Shown piece by piece: positions 11,152 through 22,503 of a DNA stretch of 64,000 nucleotides. The stretch lies in assembly GCA_904066235.2 (NCBI GenBank), contig CAJFCV020000003.1:1240001-1304000 (forward strand). The letters are read 5' to 3'. The notes below the pieces were generated by a model. It searched no databases, was not told the origin of the DNA, and saw only the letters and a program-made list of their open reading frames with translations. The stretch is from Bursaphelenchus xylophilus. Lineage: Eukaryota; Nematoda; Chromadorea; Rhabditida; Aphelenchoididae. Both the position numbers and the translations under genes were made by a program. Position 1 is the stretch's first letter. Every line of letters starts with the position of its first letter.

Positions 11152-11860
11152 ATGTCGTCTTTAACGGCCGAAAACTGTCTCGCTTCCAAATCCCCGCGAA
11201 CTTTGGCCATAACGGCCTCCCCGATAAAATCGGAAGCAAAGAACATGGCCGAAAAAAGAATCTGTCAAAAAACAGATACTGCCCGCGAGCAGAAGGTCCT
11301 GAGAATTTGCGCAGAGCGGTTTTGGAGCGCGTTTTGGCGCGAAAACGAAAAATTGCTTTGCACTGTGCATTTGACTCAAAAACACTTTTTGCACAGTGCA
11401 TTTTTATTTTTTTTATTTTTGTCGCGCGCGATTTCCATTTTTCGGAGCGATGTTTGGTGCGGAGAATTTGCACAGTGCGGTTTTGGCGTGTTGCTGAGAA
11501 AATCGCGAAAAATTGCTTTGCACAGTGCATTTGACCCAAAAACATCATTTGCACAGTGCATTTTTACTAGTCGCGACATAAAGTCCGTAGAATTTTTCGC
11601 GGCCCCCAAATTCCGTCGCGCTCCGAAATGTTGATTTGTCGCTGCGAAAAACGGGAATCGCGCGCGACAATAAGGCAAAATCAACAAAATTGCACAGTGC
11701 AAAATGTGTTTTCGGGTGAATGCACAGTGCAAAATGCTTTTTCGGGATTATGCACAGTGCAGAAAATTCTACGGACTTTATGTCGCGACTAGTATTTTTT
11801 TGATTTTTGTCGCGCGCGATTCCCATTTTTCGGAGCGACAAATCATTTTTTCAGAGTGCG
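11152..11860. repeat. GCACNGTGC-rich composite repeat block
   Basis: About ten GCACAGTGC palindromes, plus direct and inverted copies of GTCGCGCGCGATTTCCATTT and TTTCGGAGCGAC. Encloses element I. Overlapping open frames on both strands follow from these repeats and are not genes. Confidence 0.75.
11566..11793. mobile_element. Element I: 228-bp inverted-repeat element
   Basis: The outer 31 bp are perfectly inverted: ACTAGTCGCGACATAAAGTC at left, GACTTTATGTCGCGACTAGT at right. The interior carries four GCACAGTGC palindromes. Confidence 0.88.
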
Positions 11861-11919
11861 ACAGGATTCGGGCCGCGATAAATGATCTTTGGACTTTTTG
11901 CGCCGAGTTTTGCCATTTA

Positions 11920-12019
11920 TCGGTCTGTCGGGAAAATAACGGTGGATCGTCGAATCGCCCATCATCGCGTTGCGACGGCTGCTGAAGCCGGAGCCGCCGT
12001 TATTTTCCCGACAGACTGA
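11920..12019. mobile_element. Family A MITE, CGG subfamily (short)
   Basis: TCGGTCTGTCGGGAAAATAA with subterminal CGGTGGATCGTCGAATC, mirrored by GCCGCCGTTATTTTCCCGAC; 100 bp, TA-flanked. Confidence 0.92.
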
Positions 12020-12354
12020 TATTTGCTGTGCAGAGTAATGCTGTACACTGAACCTCCACAGCTCTTCAAACTTTCTCAGCTTCAATAAAACTTTTTTTTT
12101 TTAGTTTTTTTTATCAAAGTCATCCTTTTGATGTATTTACAACGTTCCATAAAGTCTCGAAACTTTCCTCTTCCGCCATTCCATTCAAAATCCCCATAAA
12201 GCCCGTGGCAAAACTCCTCGCACACAAAGAGGAAGAATGAAGCGCGCGCTTATCTTATTAACGTCCGAGTGCAATCAAGTCCTACATTTTTCCCTTATAA
12301 GGCCGATACTTTACTTTTGAGGGAGATTTTTTTGACTATGCGAAAAAAGAAAAA

Positions 12355-12506
12355 AGTCTGTCGGGAAAATAATGAGGACACAGTCGCTGGGAAGATCGCG
12401 TCGCTAAAGTGAAAAGAAAATTGATTTTGCCGCGACGAAACTCATTTTCTCCGCGGCGATGCAATTTTCGATGCGTCCAAATGCTCATTATTTTCCCGAC
12501 AGACTG
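12355..12506. mobile_element. Family A MITE, GAGCAC-related
   Basis: AGTCTGTCGGGAAAATAATG ... ATTTTCCCGACAGACT; interior keeps GAAAAGAAAATTGATTTTGC. Confidence 0.92.
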
Positions 12507-13003
12507 CTATATGCCTTACCAGACATTCGTATTTAAAAAAAATATTACACCTTATAGATTTAGACCAAAAACACCTCAAATATCGCTACATTTCCGATTT
12601 CACCCACCTTGCTAGTCTCTTTGACCTTCACGCGTCGAAAACACTCCATAATAGGCAATAAAGCCGAAAATTTTTTTTTGATTAAACAGTGTTTACGGCT
12701 AACTGGACATCGCTACGCTGCGATGCGGCCTCTGCGAAGCCGGCGGGTTTGTCTTGCCGCTGAAGCCGAACCCACACGCAAGACTTCCGTGGGTTCAAAT
12801 TTATGCCCACTCAACGCCAACTGCATAACGAAAAAGGCTAAATAAATGGTCGAAATTCGAGAAATTTATATGTTTGTTTGTTTACAGCGGTGCCCCAGAA
12901 ATACGAGTGTTCGGCTATGAATGGGTTTTCGGATGAGGTAAAATGGATAAATTTGCCGGAAAAAGTACGGTAACAGGCCTGTCAAGCGGTCTGTTGAACT
13001 TTA

Positions 13004-13151
13004 TCAGTCTGTCGGGAAAATAATGAGCACTCTGTTACTAGGCCAATCATGTCGCTGAAGTGAAAAAAAATTTGAATTTGTCGCAAAGACAATTCATTTT
13101 CTCGGCGATTTTCGACGCGACAGAGTGCTGATTATTTTCCCGACAGACTGA
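13004..13151. mobile_element. Family A MITE, GAGCAC subfamily
   Basis: Intact TA-flanked ends, with one mismatch (GTGCTGATT) in the right subterminal repeat. Confidence 0.93.
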
Positions 13152-13203
13152 TAAATTTGTTTTTACAACCTCTAATGTGCCGATGTAATGAATACGTATG
13201 GAG

Positions 13204-13440
13204 ATTTTCATAAAGTGCGTAGACTTTTAGATTTTTCGTTACTTGGCAAAAAAACCCATTTGCACCGTGAATTTCAATTTTTTTTGAAAGTTTTTGCACC
13301 GTGCAAACCACTTTTTTAATTTTGCACTGTGCGAAAAACAGAGAAATGCACGGTGCAAACGACAAACAAGGGGGAAAGGCAAAATGCACTGTGCGCTTGC
13401 GATAAAAGGCGGAAAAATGTCTACGCACTTTATGAAAATA
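13204..13440. mobile_element. Element G: GCACNGTGC array with TTTTCATAAAGTGCGTAGAC ends
   Basis: Left TTTTCATAAAGTGCGTAGAC and right GTCTACGCACTTTATGAAAA are exact inverted repeats. Between them are GCACCGTGA, GCACCGTGC, GCACTGTGC and GCACGGTGC sites. TA follows the right end. Confidence 0.88.
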
Positions 13441-15151
13441 CTTGTAGGATGTTGTGTCGGTAATTTTAGTCCGAAGGATTACTGTAATTTTTTAAAAAAT
13501 AAGAATTTTGTGGGAGCGAAAGATTTTTTTGGGATATTCCGGAAAATAAGGTAAAATACGTTATAATTTGAGAATATTGCAATTAGTTTTTATCTCAGAC
13601 AACATTAGGAGGTATATCCTGCAATTTTGGGCGTTAAAACCGATCGAGATTACTGTAATTTGCTCGAAAATCATCATTTTTTCAAAGTTGAATTTTCGCA
13701 ATAAAAAACAAAAATTTTCTGCGCACTTAATGAAAATAACCAAATAAGGCATTTTGGATATAAAACTGGGCAAAAAGCCAACAAAAAATCAAAAAAACAT
13801 TACCATCCAAGTACATATAAAGACCCAATACTCCAGCGACGCCAATCTCATAAAGCCCGGCCCCGAACCCAACAATCTCCCCCATCTCCCGTCCTCGCCG
13901 ACAAACCACATAAAGTCCATGACTTATTATGTGAATTTTGCCCGCCATTCGCACAAATCAGGGCCATAAATTACCGCCAAACCATAAAATTAATTTCATA
14001 TGCGGCGAAAAAACAGAGGGCCTCGATAAAACTTGAATGCCCCTCAAATTGCCGGTGAACATGCCACCGCTGACGGCACGCGGCTGACAAGAGGCTGGCT
14101 TCACGTAAGCGCCGACGTCAGTTTGGGGTTCTTGTGTTTGCAAATGCGTTTACAAAGTGTGAAAATAGACTTGAGGTTGGAGAAATTTGTCACGAAGGTC
14201 ATCATGAAGAAGATCCGACAAAATTGGATATAAATGATGATGTTTCAGTGGAAAAACGGTAAAATATTGCACACAAGATAAGATGACTTTTTCTGCCCCG
14301 TGAAGACGCCTAAGCTCGCCCCAGTGACTTCACTAAAAGACTAGTAGAAGAAAGTTGTCAGGAAAGTCATGAAGGGAAAGATCTCACAAAACTGGCCGTA
14401 AAGTGCCAGGCTTCCGGTAGCTATAACTTTGCAGGTAAGATAAGAATTTTGAAGACTTCAAGACTACAGGTAACTGCCCAGAAGGTAAGCTTCAAGTGCG
14501 AGGCTCTGATTTTTAGAAACTTGGGACAAACTTATAATAATCTTGTCTAAGACATGTACGAGATGATTAGCTTGTGGTTTGCAGAAACTACCAAGATTTT
14601 TAGATCAAATGGGGCACATTAATCACTTTTTTAGGCCAAAATGAGCTTCCATAAAACGAATCCTTTCTATAACAATCATTTTTTGGCTATTTGCGATTCA
14701 TTTTACAGAGGTTTCACTGTACCTTGTAACATACCAAGAGATAAAATAAAGGCCTTCAAGTCCCCAACCCTCAAAAAAATCCCATTACAAATAAAAAACG
14801 GCAAATTTAAATTCAAACCAAAAAATCAAAGCTTTGAAATTCAAAAAAAGTCAAAAAATTTTTTTCCAGAATCAGAAATTCAAAGCCCTCCCAATGCCCG
14901 TATGAATATTTCAGAGCGTTTTAGACCCGTTGAATTCCTGAGAAGACCTTGACAACTGTCTGAATATGACTATTTAAAGTCCTTTGACTTTGACAATAAC
15001 AATTTGACGGGGTTCAAATGAGATCATTTCTCGTGGGGAAACAGTACAAGAATTGGTAAAAACGGCTATAGAAAAGAGGCTTTAGCGAGTCTGACATTTT
15101 GGATACATTCAAAACAAGTTTAAACATGTAAGAATTGCTTGAAAATGTACT

Positions 15152-15292
15152 ATCCTGTCAGAAAAATAATGAGCGTCGCTGCGGCAATCGCGTCGCTGAT
15201 GCGAAAAGCAATTTGATTTTGTTTACGCACAATTTATTTTGCGATACGATTTCCGATGCGACAGAGTGCTCATTATTTTCCCGACAGACTGA
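15152..15292. mobile_element. Family A MITE next to the 15.3-kb exon
   Basis: Left end TATCCTGTCAGAAAAATAAT is decayed; right end intact and ends 39 bp before the coding exon boundary at 15331. Confidence 0.88.
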
Positions 15293-15330
15293 TAAAATTA
15301 AGGATACAAGCCTAGATGACGGTAGCTTAC

Positions 15331-15885
15331 AGTTGGCGGAACCGGGTCGCCCGACAGACTCGGGATGGCCATGGAAACGCGTCGCACAAACAACGACGCC
15401 TTCCGGCCCGCCGACATGTTGGAGTCGATCGACGACACGCTGTTCAACGACCGCATGTTGTTCCGCAGCTTGATCAGGTTCTGGCGCTGCAGGTCGCTGA
15501 GCGTCGTCTCCTCGAACGACACCGTCGGCCGGCTGTTCTTCAGCGCCTTGCGGCGCACCGAGCCCTGCGCCGACAGCAGGTGCAGCGAGGGGCTCGGCGT
15601 TTGCATTGTGGACGCCACCTTCATCGGGGCGCATTTGGCGTGATCCAACGAGACGGCGTGCTGCAGAACGGGTCGGATGACATGGCGGGGTTGCGGACCG
15701 GACGTCCTCCGCTTCAGAATACCGTGCCGGGGGTCGCTGCTTAGCAGCGGGCTAGTCTCCTCGTCGTCCGCTTCCTCATCCACTCCGTGCCCGCCGCCCT
15801 CGCCGTTTCCTTTGTTGCGGTGGGGCCGTGGAGTGGCTTGGGCGGTGGTGGTGGTGGGGCCGTGGGGCGGGACGGGTCGAGCAGC
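15331..15885 (-). CDS. unc-103: Large cytoplasmic N-terminal exon, Ser/Arg-rich, phase 0
   Basis: 185 codons between a good acceptor (TTTTTAATATACAG) and donor (CCAACT/GTAAGC), phase 0 at both ends, so it joins exon 4741-4839 in frame. Low-complexity Pro/Thr/Gly then an acidic patch (DEEADDEETSPLL) lead to a basic, Ser-rich half with several basophilic-kinase-type sites (KRRTSG, RKASLF, RRVSMA). Near the end is TTLSDLQRQNLIKLRNNMRS. There is no PAS domain. GC-rich third positions contrast with the AT-rich surroundings. Assignment to the ERG gene is inferred from strand, phase and position. Confidence 0.82.
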
Positions 15886-16004
15886 CTGTATATTAAAAAT
15901 CCCATTATTCGGCCGCTTATTAGCACAGGAGGGCACACTGGACAACGGTGCAAGAAAATTTCGCCCCGAACAGTGGGCCCGAACCGCTGAAGCTCCGCAC
16001 TTAC

Positions 16005-16361
16005 GTTGGGGAACGGCGCCGGATTTCTATAGCGACTCGTGGCGTCTGCAGTTGAGGGCCGATCGTTGAGGTCTTCCGTGTCCTCCAAACTCGTCGAATA
16101 GCGAAGTGTTACGCGGTTGTGGGCCGCCAGTGTGGGCAATGGGGGCGCGAACCCGACCTGTTTGTGGGCTCGACCCTGTACTGGGGCGCCGTCGGCATTA
16201 ACACTCCGGCTATCATCTCCGCGCACGCAAGAGTCGTTGCGGGGCTCCTCCTCCTCTTCCTGCACCTCATCCCCTTCATCATCCTCCTCCTCGAGGATCG
16301 GCTGGGCCCAGAGGTCGCGGCGCAGCTCGTTCAACCGCTCCTGTAGCCCATCTTCGGCCAT
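16005..16361 (-). CDS. unc-103: Candidate first coding exon (MAEDGLQERLNEL...), acidic
   Basis: 119 codons from ATG at 16361 to a perfect donor (CCCAAC/GTAAGT), phase 0. Only 119 bp separate it from the next exon, a normal nematode intron. The N-terminus is helix-prone (LQERLNELRRDLW), then a run of Asp/Glu (EEEDDEGDEVQEEEEE), then neutral sequence ending RYRNPAPFPN. The frame stays open about 90 bp above the ATG to a TAA with no convincing acceptor, so I take the ATG as the start of an isoform. Confidence 0.72.
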
Positions 16362-16660
16362 ACGAGAGGTAATGGGCCAGGTAACGGCGGCCCACGGCCC
16401 AACCCCGACGTCTTCTTCTTGGGGCGGTGGTGCGGCCGAACAACCGGCTTAATTGGGCGCCCGGCGGGCTTAATGCGGGCTCCGTTTTGAACTTGGCGTC
16501 GAAGATGTGGCGGCCGCCTTGCCCGACGACTTCGAGGCGAACGGCCAAAACAAAAGGCACGATGAGGGTGGACAGGTAATGGGTAATGCTAGGGTTTGGG
16601 GTGTTGAAAACCCTGACGTTTGCGGCAAGACGTAGCGAATTTAAGTGGGGTTTTGGTAGG
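16362..16660 (-). other. GC-rich open block upstream of the 16.3-kb exon
   Basis: A minus-strand frame stays open here and includes VPFVLAVRLEVVGQGGRHIF with mostly C-ending codons, suggestive of real coding. I find no ATG, convincing acceptor or donor. The plus strand is also open and ends at CAG/GTAATG. It may be 5' UTR or promoter for the exon at 16361, or an exon whose edges I cannot place. Confidence 0.3.
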
Positions 16661-17209
16661 TTCCCGGACCTAGTCGGCGGAGGGCGATGTTACAGCCGGA
16701 ACGACTGAAATTGGCTAGCGTCTCGGTTCCGAATGTAAGACCTTCCCTTAATGCTTGCCGCCTCAAACACCCCAACGAATTCCAATTCCAATAATCTTAA
16801 CGTGTGGGTGTTCCGGGCGTCAAAACTCAAACGTGTGTGTTGGCGCGGACGGCATGTAACGCCTTAGGGAATGCGGAGTCGTACGGGTTTTGGTTTGCAG
16901 ATGTTTTGAGCGGCGTTTCGTGTGGCCAATTGAATGCTCGGAACAATATCTGCTGCCCTTCTTCGCCCCTTCTCTCGCCGCTCTTCGAATTGTTTTAGGT
17001 CTCGGGAAAGCGGCGTCTTCTCCGAGTAGCAATTGCCTAGGTTGTGGGGCCTTCGAATACATTTGCGAGACATTTTTTATGGCTGTTTCGTAAAGGTTAT
17101 GATGGCATCTGGGCTACTGTTGAGAAATTGCTTCGTCTTGGGGCGTGTTGCATAAAGGTCAGGGAAATTTTAAATAAAGTTTGATTTTCTTCATATGCGA
17201 GACTAGAAG

Positions 17210-17515
17210 TTTCAAAATTTTGAGGTTTCCAAAATTTGCATATTGGCCAAAAATTTTAATATTCCCGAAATTTGCATAAATTCCTAAAAATTTTCTAATT
17301 TAAGCCGTTGTAAAACATTTGCATATTTTCAAAAATTTGCTTATTTCACCAAATTTGAATGTATTCCAAAATTTGCATATACTCCAAAAATTTGCATATT
17401 TCCCAAAAATTTTAATCTTTTTCAAAGATTTATGTAAAATTTTCACATATTCCAAAAAATCGCATATTCCCATAATTTGCATATTCCCCAAAAATTTGCA
17501 TAAAACCCCTAATTA
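17210..17515. repeat. TTTGCAT octamer-like array
   Basis: About nine copies of ATTTGCATA or TTTGCTTA-like strings, each followed by TTCCCAAAAA-type sequence at 20-45 bp spacing in low-GC DNA. Confidence 0.8.
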
Positions 17516-17964
17516 CCAAAAAACCCCATAGCCTCCGATTTCTTTGAACTCTGCGTTTTAATAAAACCCCCGTCTAACCCATAATCATTTCCAAACATCG
17601 TTCGAACGGCCAATTTTGGCCCCGGCCCGTTTCTTCGACTCCAAATGACGTTTGCAGATCATAAGTCGGCCAATTGAAGAACACATATCCGCGTTCCTCA
17701 TGAATAATTAATCGCCATGATCATGGGTTAAAGACCCCCCAAAATTGTGTGTGTGGAAATTTCGGAGTTGTTGCCAATTTTGGAAACGCCGAAAAATTGG
17801 ATACAAGTGGCGAAAAAGGAGCTGGAATCCCCGGGAAATTAGCTCATTAGGAGCGATAGCCTACAGTTTTGTTGTTGATGAAATAAACAGCAAGTAGATA
17901 GAGGGAAAAGTGCCAAACAGCGAGGAAATTTGGGTAAAATTGCCATCAAATTCGAAGCAATATT

Positions 17965-18091
17965 TTGTCGGGAAAATAACGAGCACTCTGTCGCAGCGAA
18001 AATCACATCGCCGTGGGGAAAATTAATCAAATTTTGTTGATTTTGGTGGCTACCCGGCAATATTGTGCTCATTATTTTCCCGACAGACTGA
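17965..18091. mobile_element. Family A MITE, internally shortened
   Basis: TTGTCGGGAAAATAACGAGC at left, intact right end; interior deletion relative to full copies. 80 bp from the candidate exon donor at 18171. Confidence 0.87.
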
Positions 18092-18171
18092 CAGGAAAGA
18101 GGACCGGCTTTATGGACGCCAAAGAGAACTAATAACTAAATTTCAACGCCGAAAAAAACAAAATTCACAAC

Positions 18172-18312
18172 CTGAAGTGTTGAGGTCGACCGTTGCGCAA
18201 AGTGCTCCAAGTCCAAGTCGAGGAAGACGGGCAGTACGAAGGTGCGGCTTTGCTCGCGAACAAAACTCGTCACCGCTCTCGACCAACCGACCATCGGCTG
18301 GCCTGTTTGCAT
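18172..18312 (-). CDS. Candidate alternative first exon (MQTGQPMVGWSRAV...)
   Basis: 47 codons from ATG, with an in-frame TGA just upstream, to a donor CTTCAG/GTTGTG in phase 0. Codons end mainly in G or C inside AT-rich DNA, and the peptide ends LPVFLDLDLEHFAQ. Its length, the island-like base composition and the phase match the other upstream exons. No homology recognised. The donor is not the best consensus; an acceptor AAACAG inside the ATG region could make it an internal exon instead. Confidence 0.42.
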
Positions 18313-18580
18313 GACAAATCAGAGTAAAGGGCTGAGCTGATTTGAAACGCAGAGAATTTTAAAATACGTCCAGCATCCACTGTCTTTATTTTTGAATACG
18401 AAAGTTTAGCCTAGGTTTGAAAAAAAATTGAGGCTTTTTGAAAACGATATCAAAAAAGGAAATTTCACCAAAATGGGTATCAAAGAAGTTGTAATCAAGA
18501 TGTCACGCTATCAGTTGAGATTTTCTAAAGGTTCTCATGACAAGTTTTTAGTCATATTTTTTACCAAATTTGAGCAAATA

Positions 18581-18712
18581 TCAGCCTGTCGGGAAAATAA
18601 TGTGGATTTGTCGCAGCAAAATGTCTCGCTTTATCAAAGCGCGAGCCGTCGCAAAAAGATGATAGGCGATTCTAAGCCACGAAAAATCCACATTATTTTT
18701 CTGACAGACTGA
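18581..18712. mobile_element. Family A MITE, GTGGAT subfamily
   Basis: TCAGCCTGTCGGGAAAATAA then TGTGGATTTGTCGCAGCAAA; right end mirrors with AAAATCCACATTATTTTTCT. TA-flanked. Confidence 0.92.
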
Positions 18713-19529
18713 TATCTGCTCAAATTTGGGTAAAAATTTGACCAAAACATGATAAGAAAATCATTAAAAAATCTCAAAAGCGAAAAAAAATCTATATGAA
18801 AATGGCCATATTTGACTTTGAATCACCTTCTACTCAAGTTTAAACCTCATTTCCTATCTCCAACTCAACCCGCAGCCCCTTACTATGACTTGTCATGCAG
18901 CGATCCCGACGAAGAAAGCGGGACGAAATCCCCGCCGGCAGTAATGGAATGAAATCAAAGGCGAAACGGAAGAACACACTCATAAACCCACCCCACCTTG
19001 AGGCATATGTTAACATTTAGACGCCGGGCCGAAGCTCTCCATACAATAAAGTCATTATACGGGGGTCTAATCAAGACCCTCAGGGCGATGAAAAGACGAC
19101 CAGAAGAGGAGTGTGTTGGAAGGGGGGTAATCAAGAGCAGGAGAGTTTCTTGATGTACGTGTTGAAAGACTTGAAGAGATGGGAGATATTTGAGGTTTTA
19201 TTGGACGTGTACAGGTCATTGAGAAGTTGAGCGGAGGTCAAATGATACTTGGAGAAAAGCATCAGGTTTTACAAGGTAAAAGAGCGCTCTACTTGGAGAA
19301 AATAGGTTTTTATGCTGTAGGAACGGGCTGACCGTAAGATGGGTCGGGATATCCTATATTCGGAGCCGGGTAACTAAGACTGGTATAAGCTGGAGCTGAT
19401 GGATAACTAATGGAGCGGAATATCCTGGATTCGGAACGGGGCACCCATGCCATCTCAAGCAGTTTCAACGCGATTTTTTGGCAAAAAAATCGAAGCAGAG
19501 GCCTTTGAAAGCCCTGATTTAATTTTTTC

Positions 19530-19669
19530 CTTGTCGGGAAAATAGTGATATGTTCTGCCGATCGCGTCGCTTATGTGAAAAGAAATTTGATCTTGCCGCA
19601 ACACAATTCATTTTCTCGGCAGAATTTTTCGATGCGACAGAATTCACATTATATTCCCGACAGAGTGAT
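19530..19669. mobile_element. Family A MITE, diverged ends
   Basis: TTGTCGGGAAAATAGTGATA ... ATTATATTCCCGACAGA; interior typical (GTGAAAAGAAATTTGATCTT). Confidence 0.85.
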
Positions 19670-19959
19670 AAAATTCTAGTGCTGCTGCCAAGACAAAAAT
19701 ACCCCAAGAAAATCTCGATTTCCCGTCCACCAGTCAGTTCAAAGAGTCCATAGAGCGATTCTTTGGGGGTTGCACTTCCGAGCAGTTACTCAGCGGTCTT
19801 GTCCGTAATTTTCAGGCCTTACTATGCCTATAATATGTACATATATTAACCGTCTTCTTATTTTGACTGTAAAGTTTGATCTTCTCATTGAAAGACAGTC
19901 ACTTTTGTGAGATTTTCTCCTTGATGACCTTCCTGACAGCTTTAATCTCTACTAGAACG

Positions 19960-20136
19960 TTGGTAAAGTCTCTGGAGCGATTTTCGGCGTTCGCACTGTG
20001 CAGAAGAAGTCAAGGAGTGACAGATCAAAAAAAGCCTCTTGCACGGTGCAAAAAGCAAGAAATAGCACAGTGCAAAGAGATCTTTGGTTTTCCCACAGTG
20101 CACGTCGCTGAAATCACTTCAGCGACTTAGCGAAAA
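19960..20136. mobile_element. Element H copy with GCACNGTGC core
   Basis: TGGTAAAGTCTCTGGAGCGA at left mirrored by AAATCACTTCAGCGACTTAG at right; four palindromes inside. Confidence 0.72.
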
Positions 20137-20370
20137 CACTGGTAAAAATTCTATAGCAAGCAGGTGACATCAAGCCAAACCTCACAAATTTTACGTGAGG
20201 TATACGTGACATAAACAAGGTTACAAATCTATAATTAGAACCGAATTCACACCAACCTCCAGAAAAACGACGATCGCTGATTATGTATACATTGTATAAA
20301 AACGAGTGTTACGCGGAAATATGGAATTACTCCAAAATTTTGAGAAAAAAAAACGGTTTCACGTCAAGAA

Positions 20371-20519
20371 TCTGTCGGGAAAATAATACGCACAATGTCG
20401 GTGTGCCGATCGAGTCGGTGAAGTGAAAAGCAATTTTATTTTGTCGCGAAGACAATTCATTTTCTGGCGATGCAATTTTCGATGCGACAGAGTGCTCATT
20501 ATTTTCTCGACAGACTGAT
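20371..20519. mobile_element. Family A MITE, GAGCAC subfamily
   Basis: TCTGTCGGGAAAATAATACG ... GCTCATTATTTTCTCGACAG; both ends show single changes. Confidence 0.9.
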
Positions 20520-20605
20520 AAGAAGTGATGGGAACAGTAGTTTTGGGGCAAGACAAGATAAAAGAAATGAGTTCAAGGAGATTTAGAGTAGCGAATATTG
20601 TATAT

Positions 20606-21029
20606 TAGTCCGTCCACAAAGTCGCTGGAGTGACTTCGGCGGCATGCACTGTGCCAAAACAAAAGTTCTTTCTGCACCGTGCAATTTCCGGCTTTTTGCA
20701 CCGTGCAATAGGATTTTTTGGGCTGTCGCTCGCACCCTGAGCTTTCTGCACAGTGCATGTCGCCAAAAATTACGCTGGAGTGATTTCGGCGACATGCACT
20801 GTGCGAAAACAAGAGTTCATTTTGCACCGTGCAACATGCTTTTTTCGGCTGTCGCTTGCACCCTGAGTTTTCTGCACAGTGCATGTCGCCAAAAGGACTT
20901 CAAGCGACGGCCCAAAAAGCCTATTGCACTGTGCAAAAAGCCGGAAATTGCACAGTTGCCAAGTGAGCTTATGTTTTCGCACAGTGCATGTCGCCGAAAT
21001 CGCTCGAGCGGCTTTGTGGATAGCCCAAA
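20606..21029. mobile_element. Element H copy, expanded by internal duplication
   Basis: TAGTCCGTCCACAAAGTCGC at left, CGGCTTTGTGGATAG-type right end. The subterminal block GGAGTGATTTCGGCGACATG plus palindromes occurs about three times, so the core was tandemly amplified. It ends 66 bp from the 21.1-kb exon. Confidence 0.8.
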
Positions 21030-21094
21030 AACACAAGACCTTTTGCTCTATCAAAACTAACTTCATAGCCCTCCAAACCCCACCCAAACATTAC

Positions 21095-21241
21095 CTCCGG
21101 CGCTCTGCGCAACCCCGACACCGAGCTGGCCGGGCTCCGCTGCAGGCCCGCCCGCAGCGACGAAGGCGGCCGACTCGAGTTGCTTCCCACCGACGAATGT
21201 CGCGAGCCGCCGGGCAGATTCAGCAACGCCTTGGCTTCCAT
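21095..21241 (-). CDS. unc-103: Candidate alternative first exon (MEAKALLNLPGGSRHSS...), Ser/Arg-rich
   Basis: 49 codons from the ATG to CCGGAG/GTAATG, phase 0. The content is Ser, Arg, Gly and Pro (VGSNSSRPPSSL, QRSPASSVSG), as in the 15.3-kb exon. The frame is open upstream to about 21478 and holds two plausible acceptors (CTTCTTCACAG before 21320, CTCCCCACAG before 21420), but these would need phase-2 or phase-1 partners that I do not see. A start at the ATG keeps phase 0. The coding call is firm; the 5' edge is not. Confidence 0.65.
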
Positions 21242-21809
21242 TTGCGCGCCTTCCAGCAGTGAGCGACCATTTTGCGCGCCAGAAATCTTCGCCAATCTGC
21301 TCGGAGTCGGCGAACTTCCGCTGTGAAGAAGGACGATGCGAAGGAGGGTGGCGGAAAAGGCGAGAGGGCCGTGAAATCCCAGCCGGAACTCTCCGTCGCC
21401 TTCGTCGAGCAACGAGGAATCTGTGGGGAGTGAAAATCTAGCCGACGATACGGACAAACATGAGCAATATATGAGCAATAATTTGGAGAAAGCGACAGGC
21501 GAAAAAATTAGTCTCTAAAATTCGAAAAACCCGTTACTAAATGATTCTGTGCCCGAAAAAGCGTATGACTGGTATTTTGAGAGTACAAAAATGTCTATGC
21601 GGCGCAGGACAGGTGTGCTTTTGGAGTTGATGTGGCCAAATTATTCCCGTAATGAGTGTAAAAAGGGAGTAAAATATAAAAAGCGGGTATTTTTGGGGGA
21701 ACAAAGTTTTTTTCGTATAAAATATCGCTGCACAAAAGAAATGCACTATTATCTTTTTTATGGTGTATATATGATGTGTTTTAATACTGGGTAAAAATTG
21801 GGTTCAAAT

Positions 21810-22000
21810 AGCCAAAACGGGATTTTTTGCGTAAAACACGTTTTATCGTATAAAATGTCGCTGTATCGAAAAATTTGGTTGCAATTAGCGTAAGGCTCGT
21901 GTATGTGGGTCTTCTATCAATATATGACTAAATTTATCGCTATATCTCCATAAACACCTTTCATCATATAAAACGTCGCAAAGTCAGAAACTTGCACTTT
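21810..22000. repeat. Dispersed TATCGTATAAAATGTCGC motif cluster
   Basis: ACGTTTTATCGTATAAAATG followed by TCGCTGTATCG, and ATCATATAAAACGTCGCAAA 120 bp on; related strings occur at 4.4 kb and inside element E at 35 kb. Confidence 0.6.
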
Positions 22001-22503
22001 AGCGCAAAATTAACGGCTTGAAATTTCAAAACGGTCTGAAGCTCCTCCAAATTATGCAAAACCCGCCTCGAAACCCCATTGTGTTGCCCACAACAACCTC
22101 AATTTACATTAGATCCCCGCAAAATCTTATGTCATCATTGTCGGGAAACCTCCGGCGGCGAACCCGCTTCCGTGTCCCACTCGAACAACCTCTCAACCCA
22201 AATGATTTACATAACCATCCGCATTGCTGCAACCCTCGAGCGTGTCGAGGCGCTCGCCTGTTACTATGGGGACTGTTCGAGATGTATATATGCAAAAAAA
22301 ACATTGGGGCAAAGTGAAAAGAACCAAGAAATTTTAAATGAATGCCGCGAAAGTCTCTCCGTTTCCACCGGCCCCATTGTCGGGGAAAGAATGAATGGGA
22401 GGAGGCCAGGTAGGGTGTGTAGTTCGTACAAGGAAGAAGGTTTCGAATTGGGTACGAATAGGACAGGAACAAGGTGAGGTGTTGGTTTTCAAGTCTTGAA
22501 ATA

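Larger units (their letters stand above)
4840..15330 (-). other. Long intron (about 10.5 kb)
   Basis: No convincing exon seen. It holds the 6-kb GC module, the 158-bp array at 6955-7810, a 168-bp duplication at 8897-9211, several family A MITEs, element I at 11566-11793 and element G at 13204-13440. Short open frames are unsupported by splice sites or codon bias. Confidence 0.7.
16661..21094 (-). other. Intronic region, 16.7-21.1 kb
   Basis: Apart from the candidate exon at 18172-18312, family A copies, the TTTGCAT array and H elements, I see no supported gene. 19.0-19.45 kb holds only short direct repeats (ATATCCT-ATTCGGA-CGGG). Confidence 0.65.

Noticed and set aside
11129..11841. Long overlapping ORFs on both strands with ALCK/HCA-rich peptides
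   Set aside because: Products of GCACNGTGC and GCGCGCGA repeats; no codon bias or splice context.
12660..12840. Possible tRNA around CGTGGGTTCAAATTTATGCC
   Set aside because: A GGTTCAAAT-like B box is present but no A box or cloverleaf fits.
14033..14143. Minus-strand segment with ATG (MFTGNLRGIQ) and GTTTTA donor; plus-strand donor CAC/GTAAGC opposite
   Set aside because: Only ten codons with a weak donor; both strands equally possible.
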